From: an uncultured Oscillospiraceae bacterium
Lineage (GTDB): Bacteria > Bacillota > Clostridia > Oscillospirales > Acutalibacteraceae
Length of the DNA: 64,000 nucleotides
Direction: 5' to 3'
NCBI GenBank assembly: GCA_900544375.1
Contig: UQUZ01000002.1
Span: 71,221 to 135,220, forward strand
Part shown: positions 16,942 to 24,304 of the stretch, in pieces
How positions within the stretch are numbered: the first letter of the stretch is position 1
Layout of the letters: the number at the start of each line of letters is the position of its first letter
The notes under the pieces: generated by a model
What the model was told of the DNA's origin: nothing
The model's database searches: none
Seen by the model: the letters and a program-made list of their open reading frames with translations, nothing else
Program-made: the position numbers and the translations under genes

Positions 16942-17553
16942 ATGCTGCTTATGACTTCCAATGGCTTAACTTCACGGCGGCTGCGCAAAGCGGCAAAGAA
17001 GGCGCTTCCCGCCGGTGCGAAGCGGGCGGCGTTGGTCACCACCGCGTCAGTCGGCTTTAAAGAGAAGGATTATCACGTGCCATGGCTTCGCAGTGAACTG
17101 GAAAGGCTGGGCCTTTCCGTTGATTTTTTTGATTTTGACCAGCAGCCGGCCAGCCGGCTTTTTGCCTATCAGGTGGTTGAATGCATCGGCGGAAATCCTT
17201 TTTATCTGGTGCGCCGGCTGCGGGAAGCGCACTGCGAACCATATTTGCAGGGGTTAAAATCAAGCGGGTTGCTCATCGGTGTGAGCGCGGGCAGCCTTGC
17301 CATGCAGGAATCTCTGGAATTGGTGGATCACTTTAGCCCGGAGCTCCGGCCGCAGGCTGGCGGAGGGGATTTCACAGGCATGGGGATCACCCGAGTGGAG
17401 ATATTGCCACACTATCATAAATATCTGCCGCGTTTTGAGCGCTTTGAGGAGCGGACGGCGGCCTATGAGCAGGCATCCGGTCGCTGTGTGATCCGGCTTG
17501 ACGATGGTCATGGAGTTTTGGCGGACGAAACAGAGCAGATTGAAATCCTATAG
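16942..17553 (+). CDS. Peptidase S51 (PepE-like) family protein inside the purine operon
   Basis: A 203-residue protein of the S51/class I glutamine-amidotransferase-like fold. The nucleophile elbow is GVSAGSLAM (catalytic Ser), and ECIGGNPFYLVRRL matches the family's GGGN.F.L segment; LPHYHKY near the C-terminus may supply His. Family enzymes are alpha-aspartyl dipeptidases or cyanophycinases, but many small Firmicute members have no known substrate. The ATG at 16942 follows AGGAGGAG, and purD begins 16 bases after its stop, so it is clearly part of the purine transcript. There is no evident enzymatic reason for this placement. Confidence 0.82.
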   Translation: MLLMTSNGLTSRRLRKAAKKALPAGAKRAALVTTASVGFKEKDYHVPWLRSELERLGLSVDFFDFDQQPASRLFAYQVVECIGGNPFYLVRRLREAHCEPYLQGLKSSGLLIGVSAGSLAMQESLELVDHFSPELRPQAGGGDFTGMGITRVEILPHYHKYLPRFERFEERTAAYEQASGRCVIRLDDGHGVLADETEQIEIL

Positions 17554-17569
17554 GGATGGAGGAAACAGG

Positions 17570-18832
17570 ATGAAAATTCTTATGATCGGCAGTGGTGGGC
17601 GCGAGCATGCGCTGATCCGCAAGCTGATGGAAAGCCCGCGTGTGGAGCAGATTTACTGCGCGCCCGGCAACGGCGGTATTTCGCGCGATGCGCAGTGCGT
17701 CACAATTTCCGCAATGGATATCGAAGGCGTCGTTGCCTTCAGCAAAGAGCATCAAATAGATCTCGTCTTTGTCGCGCCGGACGACCCGTTGGCGGCAGGC
17801 ATGGTGGATGCGTTGGAGGCGGCAGGCGTCCGCGCATTCGGCCCCTCCAGGCTGGCGGCAGAGATTGAAAGCAGCAAGGTTTTCTCTAAAAACCTGATGA
17901 AAAAATATGGCATCCCTACCGCGCGTTATGAGGTGTTTGATGCGCCGGAAAAGGCGCTTGCCTATCTTTTGGAGCGGAATACCTGGCCCGCTGTCATCAA
18001 GGCGGATGGCCTTGCACTGGGCAAGGGCGTTGTGATCGCACAGGATGAGGCAGAGGCAAAGGATGCGCTGCATGCAATGATGGAGGATAAAATTTTTGGC
18101 GATTCCGGCAGCCGCGTTGTCGTTGAGGAATTTCTGACCGGCCCGGAGGTGTCTGTGCTGGCCTTTACAGATGGTGAAACGGTGAAGCCTATGGTATCCT
18201 CCATGGATCACAAACGCGCTTACGATGGCGATAAAGGCCCCAATACAGGCGGGATGGGCACCATTAGCCCGAACCCCTATTACACGCCGGAAATCGCCGC
18301 GCGCTGCATGGAGGAGATTTTTCTGCCGACCATTCGGGCAATGCGGCAGGAGGGGAGGCCTTTCAAGGGCTGCTTGTATTTCGGCCTGATGCTTACGCCA
18401 GCTGGGCCGAAGGTCATCGAATACAACGCCCGCTTTGGGGACCCGGAAACGCAGGTCGTCCTGCCACGGCTGAAAACGCCGCTGATTGATATCGTGGAAG
18501 CGGTGGTGGACGGCAGGCTCGCACAGCAGGAGATCACATGGGAAGAAAACGCCTGTGCCTGCGTTGTTATGGCCTCTGGCGGATATCCAAAAGCCTACCC
18601 GAAGGGGATCGCGATCAAGGGCCTGGATGAGAGCGGCCAGATCCCCGGCGCGACCGTCTATCATGCAGGGACAGCCCTGAAGGACGGCCAATTCGTCACG
18701 GCGGGCGGCCGTGTGCTCGGAGTGACAGCCTGTGGCGCTACGCTTCAGGAAGCGCTCCAAAAGGCCTATGATGGTGTGCATCGCATCTGTTTTGAGGGCG
18801 CGCATTTCCGCTCGGATATCGGACACAAATAA
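17570..18832 (+). CDS. purD: Phosphoribosylamine-glycine ligase PurD
   Basis: A 420-residue ATP-grasp enzyme joining phosphoribosylamine and glycine to GAR. It begins MKILMIGSGGREHALIRKL, with the ATP-grasp core around PNTGGMGTISPNPYY and the metal-binding segment NARFGDPETQVVLPRL. The ATG at 17570 lies after GGATGGAGG; the longer frame from 17498 is inside the preceding gene. It is the last purine gene here. purC, purL/Q/S, purB and purK are not in the window, and no strong terminator follows. Confidence 0.96.
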   Translation: MKILMIGSGGREHALIRKLMESPRVEQIYCAPGNGGISRDAQCVTISAMDIEGVVAFSKEHQIDLVFVAPDDPLAAGMVDALEAAGVRAFGPSRLAAEIESSKVFSKNLMKKYGIPTARYEVFDAPEKALAYLLERNTWPAVIKADGLALGKGVVIAQDEAEAKDALHAMMEDKIFGDSGSRVVVEEFLTGPEVSVLAFTDGETVKPMVSSMDHKRAYDGDKGPNTGGMGTISPNPYYTPEIAARCMEEIFLPTIRAMRQEGRPFKGCLYFGLMLTPAGPKVIEYNARFGDPETQVVLPRLKTPLIDIVEAVVDGRLAQQEITWEENACACVVMASGGYPKAYPKGIAIKGLDESGQIPGATVYHAGTALKDGQFVTAGGRVLGVTACGATLQEALQKAYDGVHRICFEGAHFRSDIGHK

Positions 18833-18843
18833 TTCATAAATTG

Positions 18844-18872
18844 TTTACAGAATGCAACAGCATTTTTATTGT
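18844..18872 (+). promoter_or_regulatory. Possible promoter for the adaptor/permease pair
   Basis: TTTACA (18844-18849) and TATTGT (18867-18872) are spaced 17 bases, about 90 bases before the adaptor gene. The -10 is weak (four of six), so this is tentative. Confidence 0.35.
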
Positions 18873-18963
18873 TTTTTCGGTAAGCTGAGAAGTAGTATTC
18901 TGCGGAGATATACGACATCGTGTATGAAAACGAAACGAAAGCTTCCGCGGCTGCCTCCAGTAT

Positions 18964-20586
18964 TTGAAAGCGGTGAGAGAGTTGGAAAAATTTAAGGCAC
19001 TTTCTAAGGGGAAGAAGACGGCCGTGATCGTCGGCGCAATTGCGATTGTGCTGGTGGTTGCGTTGATCGTCTATTTCCTAGTTCGGCCCGAGCCGGGCAC
19101 GCCCGTAACGCTTGTCAGCGTTCAGAAGGGCGATATCCAGCAGGAGCTGATCGCCACAGGGACGATCGAATCCGACAACCAAACGGATTTTTCCCTGCTG
19201 GAGGGGACAAAGGTTCTCACAGTAAATGTAAAAGTCGGAGATCATGTGAAGAAGGGCGACGTGCTCGCCACCTTCGATGCGTCTTCTCTATCCGGCAAGC
19301 TTAGCGAGCGGCGCACGGCTTATAATGAAGCGCTCAAAACCTACAATCATTCCCTAACGGCGGCGAGCGAAGCGAAGGCGAAGCTTCCACAGGTCAACAA
19401 GGAGATTAAGGAGCTTGAGGCGAAGGTCGAGAAGCTCACAAAGGAGGCCGAATCGCAGAAGGCGCAGTCGCCCACCTCTACGCAAAAGGAAACGACCGAG
19501 GCCACAACCACACCGAACACGCTGCAAGGCCAGATTCAGGCCATTGTTGACAAGCTGCTCGGGGCCAACGGAACGACCTCCCAGATTCAGAAGCTGATGG
19601 AACAGCTGAATCAGATGGCGAGCGGCGGGTTTGACCTTTCCGCCATGGCCGGCTCCTCCTCGGCGGAGCTCATTCAGGCGCAGATGGATCTTGCCCAGCT
19701 TAAAATTCAGAAAACCACGCTGGAAGCTCAGCAGAACAACACCCTTTCCAGCACCTATAAGCTAGTGGTCGATGCAAGCAAAAAATCGCTCGATGAAATG
19801 GAGGATATGGTCGCTTCGCTGAGGAGCGGTTGGATCGCACAGGATGACGGTGTGGTCACAGCGGTCAACATCAAAGCGGGTGAAACCTATCAGGGCGGGG
19901 GTGCGTCCTCCTCCTCCAATTCCTTTGACATCTCTTCCATCCTACAGGCGGTATCCGGCGGCACGGATCTCAATAGCCTGATGAACACGCTCACCTCTCT
20001 TGGTTCCGGCGGTAATGTCGGTATGACAGTGGAGAATTATGGGCAGTTTTATGTATCCTTCTCGCTTGATAAATATGATGTGCTCAAGGTGAAAACCGGT
20101 ATGCCTGCCGTGATTACCACAGCAAGCGGCGAGCTTGAGGGCGTGGTTTCTTTCATTAGCCCGGTTGCATCCTCCGGCGGAGGGTTGGATCTCAGTTCTC
20201 TTGCAGGTTCTTTAACCGGTGCAGGCACCTCCAGCAGCATCCCGGCAAAAGTGAAGATCAATAACCCGGATGCCAGCGTCATCATCGGCGTGGATGTGGA
20301 TGTTTCCATCCAGACGGATGAAGCAAAGGGGGCAACGCTGATTCCGCTGGAATCTCTGCTGGTGGAGGAAGGCAAAAAATATGTGTTCGTCTATCATGAA
20401 GCGGAGGAAACGGTAACGAAAAAAGAGGTCGAAACCGGCCTTGTCTCCGATACGATGTATCAGATTACGTCCGGTGTTTCCGCTGGGGAGCAAATTGTCA
20501 AGAACCCCTCCAAAACCTTGGCAGATGGTGCACGCGTGACGATTCAAGAAGAGGGTGAGAACGTCTCCTCCTCCCAGAAAAATTGA
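18964..20586 (+). CDS. MacA/HlyD-type periplasmic-adaptor-like membrane fusion protein
   Basis: A ~540-residue membrane fusion protein. An N-terminal anchor (AVIVGAIAIVLVVALIVYFL, ~20-40) leads to a biotinyl-lipoyl half-domain (VKVGDHVKKGDVLATFD), a long charged coiled-coil region (~100-185), a low-complexity Gly/Ser/Met section, then the second half-domain (SGWIAQDDGVVTAVNIKAGE) and a beta-barrel with membrane-proximal domain. In Gram-positives such proteins pair with MacB-type ABC exporters of peptides or antibiotics. The start is uncertain: TTG at 18964 or GTG at 18973. The permease gene follows after 17 bases. The usual cytosolic ATPase gene is not between them. Confidence 0.85.
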   Translation: MKAVRELEKFKALSKGKKTAVIVGAIAIVLVVALIVYFLVRPEPGTPVTLVSVQKGDIQQELIATGTIESDNQTDFSLLEGTKVLTVNVKVGDHVKKGDVLATFDASSLSGKLSERRTAYNEALKTYNHSLTAASEAKAKLPQVNKEIKELEAKVEKLTKEAESQKAQSPTSTQKETTEATTTPNTLQGQIQAIVDKLLGANGTTSQIQKLMEQLNQMASGGFDLSAMAGSSSAELIQAQMDLAQLKIQKTTLEAQQNNTLSSTYKLVVDASKKSLDEMEDMVASLRSGWIAQDDGVVTAVNIKAGETYQGGGASSSSNSFDISSILQAVSGGTDLNSLMNTLTSLGSGGNVGMTVENYGQFYVSFSLDKYDVLKVKTGMPAVITTASGELEGVVSFISPVASSGGGLDLSSLAGSLTGAGTSSSIPAKVKINNPDASVIIGVDVDVSIQTDEAKGATLIPLESLLVEEGKKYVFVYHEAEETVTKKEVETGLVSDTMYQITSGVSAGEQIVKNPSKTLADGARVTIQEEGENVSSSQKN

Positions 20587-20603
20587 TGCGGAGGCGGTAG
20601 GTT

Positions 20604-21848
20604 TTGAATATTCGGGAAAATATCCGTATAGCTATTTTCAGCATCCGCACCAACCTGCTGCGCTCCTTGCTCACGATGCTCGGCATTATCATTGGTGTTG
20701 CGTCCGTGATCGCAATCATCACGGTCGGCAATGGTGGGCGAGATTATATTGTGGGCATGATTCAGGATATGGGCCAGAGCGCAATCACGATTCAAGTCAA
20801 TCAAAAAAACACGTCGTCCAGCGATTATATCACGGATGATGACCTTAAAGCTATGAAGGGGCAGGATAGTATCGACTATGTTTCCCCTTTCCTGCTTGGG
20901 ATGGGCACGTTTAAGGCGAACAGCGAGAGCGGCATGTGCTTCCCGGTAGGGTGCGCGCCAGATATGGAGCAGATTTCAAAGCTTTCCGCAAGCTATGGGC
21001 GCATGTTCACTGAAGAGGAGTACGAGGCGGCGCGCAACGTATGTATCATCGATGGTATGAATGCAAAGGGCCTGTTCGGCTATGAGAATGTCGTTGGCGA
21101 ATATATTGAAGTTACCGTCGGCGATAAAACCGCAAGGCTTCGCATCATCGGTGTGATGGACGTTTCCGCCATGATGGGCGGCATGGATAACGAGGCAATG
21201 ATGGAGCAGATGTCTCAGATGACCAACACCATGGGCAATATGTGCTATGTGATTGCGCCCGCTCCGGTGGTTGCAAACCTCATGGGCTCCAGCGGCCGCT
21301 ACAATATGGTTTATCTTTCCGCGAAGGATGAAAATCAGCTTGACGCCGCGGGGAATGCGGCCAAAAATATCCTTCAGGCGCGGCATAACAACTTTGACCG
21401 GGAGGCCTATACGGTCACGAATATGGCTACCTATATTGAACTGCTGGATAAGGTGATTAATGTATTTACGACATTTATCGCAGCGGTGAGTGCGATTTCG
21501 CTGGTCGTCGGCGGCATCGGCGTGATGAATATCATGTATGTTTCCGTTAGCGAACGAACGCGGGAGATCGGCATCCGCAAGGCGCTTGGTGCACGAACAC
21601 GGACGATCCTATTCCAGTTTCTGACTGAATCAGTGATTCTTTGCCTGATAGGCGGAATCATTGGAATGATTCTTGGCATATCAGGGGCTGGGGTTGTTTC
21701 CTATATCATGGACATCCCGATGAGCGTAAAATTTAGCACAATTTTGATTTCAGTTGGGTTTTCCAGCGCAATCGGTATTTTCTTCGGCATTTATCCCGCG
21801 CGGAAAGCGGCGAAGATGCCGCCGATTGAAGCCTTGCGCAGGGATTGA
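20604..21848 (+). CDS. MacB/FtsX-type ABC transporter permease
   Basis: A 414-residue permease with the MacB topology: one transmembrane helix near 15-45 (LLTMLGIIIGVASVIAIITV), a large extracytoplasmic MacB_PCD domain (~50-275), then three helices in the FtsX domain (from ~285), including GIGVMNIMYVSVSERTREIG and the coupling segment IRKALGARTRTILFQFLTES. The start is TTG at 20604 with GGAGG nine bases upstream. No nucleotide-binding domain is fused to it, so an ATPase must come from elsewhere. It ends ~40 bases before a terminator. Confidence 0.9.
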   Translation: MNIRENIRIAIFSIRTNLLRSLLTMLGIIIGVASVIAIITVGNGGRDYIVGMIQDMGQSAITIQVNQKNTSSSDYITDDDLKAMKGQDSIDYVSPFLLGMGTFKANSESGMCFPVGCAPDMEQISKLSASYGRMFTEEEYEAARNVCIIDGMNAKGLFGYENVVGEYIEVTVGDKTARLRIIGVMDVSAMMGGMDNEAMMEQMSQMTNTMGNMCYVIAPAPVVANLMGSSGRYNMVYLSAKDENQLDAAGNAAKNILQARHNNFDREAYTVTNMATYIELLDKVINVFTTFIAAVSAISLVVGGIGVMNIMYVSVSERTREIGIRKALGARTRTILFQFLTESVILCLIGGIIGMILGISGAGVVSYIMDIPMSVKFSTILISVGFSSAIGIFFGIYPARKAAKMPPIEALRRD

Positions 21849-21888
21849 GTCGAAAGGCGTTTCCCATTTATTGAGCGGAATAAAAAAG

Positions 21889-21925
21889 AAGGGGATGGCG
21901 CAAAGCATTTTGCGCCATCCCTTTA
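21889..21925 (+). terminator. Stem-loop after the permease gene
   Basis: A 13-bp stem GGGATGGCGCAAA/TTTGCGCCATCCC (21892-21904 with 21909-21921) flanked by an A-rich and a short T-rich side. The GCAAAGCATTTTGC core recalls the terminators at 2938 and 4386. Confidence 0.65.
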
Positions 21926-21942
21926 AACACGCGGCAAACAAC

Positions 21943-21990
21943 ATCGCCGTTCTCCATAGGCTGGAGAGCGGCGATATTTGTATTTTTACA
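21943..21990. terminator. Second stem-loop between convergent genes
   Basis: A 14-bp stem (21943-21956 with 21962-21975, one wobble) is followed by ATTTGTATTTTTAC. With the previous hairpin it insulates the permease gene from the convergent ricin-domain gene. Confidence 0.65.
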
Positions 21991-22002
21991 TTTTTATAAA
22001 AA

Positions 22003-22656
22003 TTACTTTTTTGCTTTTTTGTCGGCCGCTGTTTTAGGCAACGCTTTGGTTGTTGTTTTGGCTGCGGCCGCGGGCTTGGCAGTATTCAGCTTCGCGGGGG
22101 ACGCCGCTTTTTCTGTTGCCACAGTTGCCGCTTTTTCCGTTACTGTCTTTGTTTTGGCTGTCGCTTCTTTTTTGGGCGCGCGTGGTTTTCTCGCAGGTTT
22201 CGGCGCGGCGAGAGCGTTCAGCATCCATTTTTGGTTCTCTCCGTCGAGATCCTCCCAAATTTGAAGGCGGGCGTCATCCTGCATGGAGATATCAACAATA
22301 TCCATGCATTTGCCGGATACAGCGGATTTGATTTTGTAGCTGCCATCCTGTGTCTGCTCCAGCACCCAGCTCTGCGTAGGGGCGGAGATATCCTCTTTCC
22401 ATTGATGCAGTTGAGCGCCGTCGTTTTCGCCTGCCAGCATGATATCCAGCGCTTTGCCGGTCGTTTTAGAGATCAAGCGGTATGCGCCGGTATCTGCCGC
22501 AACCAGTTTCCACTGTTGGCGATCCTCCTCTGTTGGCGCAAACATACGCACCTCTGACTCTCCGCATGCCGTAACAGCTTTGCCGCTGAGCTTGGAGGTG
22601 ATTGTATAAAAGGCGGCACAGTCGAACGGACTCTTTTTTGTCGTTTTACCTGCCAT
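22003..22656 (-). CDS. Ricin-type beta-trefoil lectin domain protein with Lys/Ala-rich histone-H1-like tail
   Basis: A 217-residue protein. Residues ~8-145 form a ricin B-type beta-trefoil with three QxW repeats, visible as RQQWKLV, TQSWVLE and NQKWMLN, plus GKALDIM and GKCMDIV. From ~150 the chain becomes a basic, low-complexity tail rich in Lys, Ala, Pro and Thr (for example PARKPRAPKKEATAKTKTV), resembling bacterial histone-H1-like tails. No signal peptide or membrane segment is seen, so it is probably cytoplasmic. The ATG at 22656 lies nine bases after AAGGAG. The trefoil suggests glycan binding; the tail suggests nucleic-acid or anionic-polymer binding. Both are inference. Confidence 0.8.
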   Translation of the reverse strand: MAGKTTKKSPFDCAAFYTITSKLSGKAVTACGESEVRMFAPTEEDRQQWKLVAADTGAYRLISKTTGKALDIMLAGENDGAQLHQWKEDISAPTQSWVLEQTQDGSYKIKSAVSGKCMDIVDISMQDDARLQIWEDLDGENQKWMLNALAAPKPARKPRAPKKEATAKTKTVTEKAATVATEKAASPAKLNTAKPAAAAKTTTKALPKTAADKKAKK

Positions 22657-22745
22657 GTAAAACACTCCTTTTCATCAATTTAAGGCGGCTATCTTTTCCT
22701 TTCCAATATGGAAAAAGCCATTCAACACAAGGCTGAACAGCTTTT

Positions 22746-22773
22746 ATTATAGCAGATTTCATTCAAATGTCAA
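22746..22773 (-). promoter_or_regulatory. Strong consensus promoter for the ricin-domain gene
   Basis: On the minus strand perfect TTGACA (22768-22773) and perfect TATAAT (22746-22751) are separated by 16 bases. The leader before the gene holds a small hairpin (GCTGTTCA/TTGAATGGC, about 22707-22744). Among the promoters I could read here it is closest to consensus, suggesting strong expression. Confidence 0.75.
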
Positions 22774-22868
22774 ATAATCCCACTATCATACAATTATTTG
22801 TGGTGAGAAATAAAAAATACATGGAAACCGCACAAAAATGCCCGTTCTAAACCGCACAAAGCGATTCC

Positions 22869-23828
22869 TCAAGGGTTCACCACATGAATCGGCGCACCAG
22901 CGCAAAAGGCCCTGAGATTATCCTCACAGATGCGCAGCAGGCGGCCGCGCGTTTCGTACCCGGCCCAGGCAATGTGCGGAGTAATCAGGCAGTTTTTTGC
23001 AGTGAGCAGTGGATTATCCGCCGTAGGGGGTTCCGTAGAAAGTACGTCCACGCCAGCGCCCGCCAGCGCGCCTTTCTCGAGCGCCTGCGCCAGAGCTGCT
23101 TCGTCGATCACAGGGCCGCGCGAGGTGTTGATCAGATAGGCGGAAGGTTTCATTTTTTGCAGGAATTCCTGGTTCACGATGTGGTCTGTCTGCGGGGTCA
23201 ACGGGCAGTGGAGCGTGACAAAGTCCGATTCTGCGAGCAACTGATCCATCGTGGCCCAAGCAAAACACCCCTTTATCTGTGTATTTTTGGGATGCGGTGT
23301 GCAGGCGAGCACGCGCATGCCAAAGGCCGCGGCAAGTTCCGCCACCCTTTGGCCGATTCTGCCGAAGCCGACGATGCCGAGCGTTTTCCCCGCAAGCTCT
23401 GTCAAATTGGTCCTCCAAAAGCAAAAGTCCGGGCAATTTGTCCATTCCCCTGCATGGACGGCCCGATTATGGGCGGCTACGCGGTTGCTGAACGCCAGGA
23501 TAAACGCGAATACGAGCTGCGCTACCGCATCAGTGCTGTAGGCCGGAATATTGGATACCGGGATGCCGCGCTCCTTGGCATAGCCGCAGTCGATCACATT
23601 GTAGCCGGTGGAGAGCAACTCAATAAACCGGCAATTTGGAAGCTGCTCTAAAATCTCCCGGTCAAGCACAACCTTATTGGTCACGACAATCTCCGCATCT
23701 TTTGCCCGCTCTACTGTCAAGGTGCGAGGCGTACGGTCATAAACGGTATATTCTCCAAATTGATTTAAAAAGCTCCAATCCAAATCCCCGGGATTGGTCG
23801 TATAGCCATCTAATACAACAATATTCAA
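22869..23828 (-). CDS. D-2-hydroxyacid dehydrogenase
   Basis: A 319-residue NAD-dependent dehydrogenase of the glycerate/phosphoglycerate dehydrogenase superfamily. The Rossmann signature is LGIVGFGRIGQRVAELA (~150-166). The catalytic Arg lies in INTSRGPVIDEAAL, the Glu in AGAGVDVLSTEP and the His in LITPHIAWAG. It reduces 2-keto acids such as hydroxypyruvate. The start ATG at 23828 is preceded by AGGAGG (reverse of the cctcct at 23837-23842). It sits alone between the ricin-domain gene downstream and the divergent PRC-barrel gene; no serine-pathway genes are adjacent, so the physiological substrate is open. Confidence 0.9.
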   Translation of the reverse strand: MNIVVLDGYTTNPGDLDWSFLNQFGEYTVYDRTPRTLTVERAKDAEIVVTNKVVLDREILEQLPNCRFIELLSTGYNVIDCGYAKERGIPVSNIPAYSTDAVAQLVFAFILAFSNRVAAHNRAVHAGEWTNCPDFCFWRTNLTELAGKTLGIVGFGRIGQRVAELAAAFGMRVLACTPHPKNTQIKGCFAWATMDQLLAESDFVTLHCPLTPQTDHIVNQEFLQKMKPSAYLINTSRGPVIDEAALAQALEKGALAGAGVDVLSTEPPTADNPLLTAKNCLITPHIAWAGYETRGRLLRICEDNLRAFCAGAPIHVVNP

Positions 23829-23941
23829 AAAAACGCCTCCTGATTTGTTTGTAAGGCGGATTGCCCGCGCTATTTGTTGCTTTTTTGCTTCTTCTCAGCC
23901 GAAGGGCTGAATATACTCCCTATGGGGAGGTGATGCGCCGT

Positions 23942-24235
23942 ATGAATTGTAGAATTACGGATTTACGGGCAAAAGAGGTGATCTGTGTTAAGGACGGCAG
24001 CCGCTTGGGCAACGTCTGCGATGTGGAGATTGATACTTGCACAGGGCAGTTGTGTGCAATTATTGTATTTGGCCGCGCGCGCTGGTGCGGCATTGGCGGG
24101 CGGGATAATGATATCTGTATCCCATGGAAGGATATTCAGGTGATCGGAGAGGAGACGATCCTTGTCTGCTTCGAGCGCCCTGCGCCGGAACCCCGCAGGA
24201 GAAAAAAAGGCTATTTTGACGGCCTTTTTGACTAG
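23942..24235 (+). CDS. PRC-barrel protein of the YlmC/YmxH sporulation family
   Basis: A 97-residue protein formed almost wholly of one PRC-barrel: ITDLRAKEVICVKDGSRLG, then NVCDVEIDTCTGQLCAIIVF and the strand ICIPWKDIQVIGEETILV, with a short basic C-terminal tail. The YlmC/YmxH family is widespread in endospore formers and linked to sporulation by phylogeny; its molecular role is unknown. I chose the ATG at 23942, 11 bases after GGGGAGG; the ATG at 23933 is too close to that site. The adjacent cysteines could bind metal, but no clear site is seen. Confidence 0.8.
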   Translation: MNCRITDLRAKEVICVKDGSRLGNVCDVEIDTCTGQLCAIIVFGRARWCGIGGRDNDICIPWKDIQVIGEETILVCFERPAPEPRRRKKGYFDGLFD

Positions 24236-24253
24236 ATGACCGTTCTGTTTCCG

Positions 24254-24304
24254 AAAAAGCTGGTTGTATGCGCCGGATCAGGCGTTTTCAACCGGCCTTT
24301 TTTT
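24254..24304. terminator. Bidirectional terminator overlapping the ThyX-like 3' end
   Basis: AAAAAGCTGGTTG (24254-24266) pairs with CAACCGGCCTTTTT (from 24289) around an inner CGCC/GGCG stem, with a T-run to 24304. It overlaps the last codons of the convergent ThyX-like gene, so the spacing is very compact. Confidence 0.65.

Noticed and set aside
17387..18826. 479-codon frame antisense to purD
   Set aside because: His/Arg-rich shadow of purD and the preceding gene.
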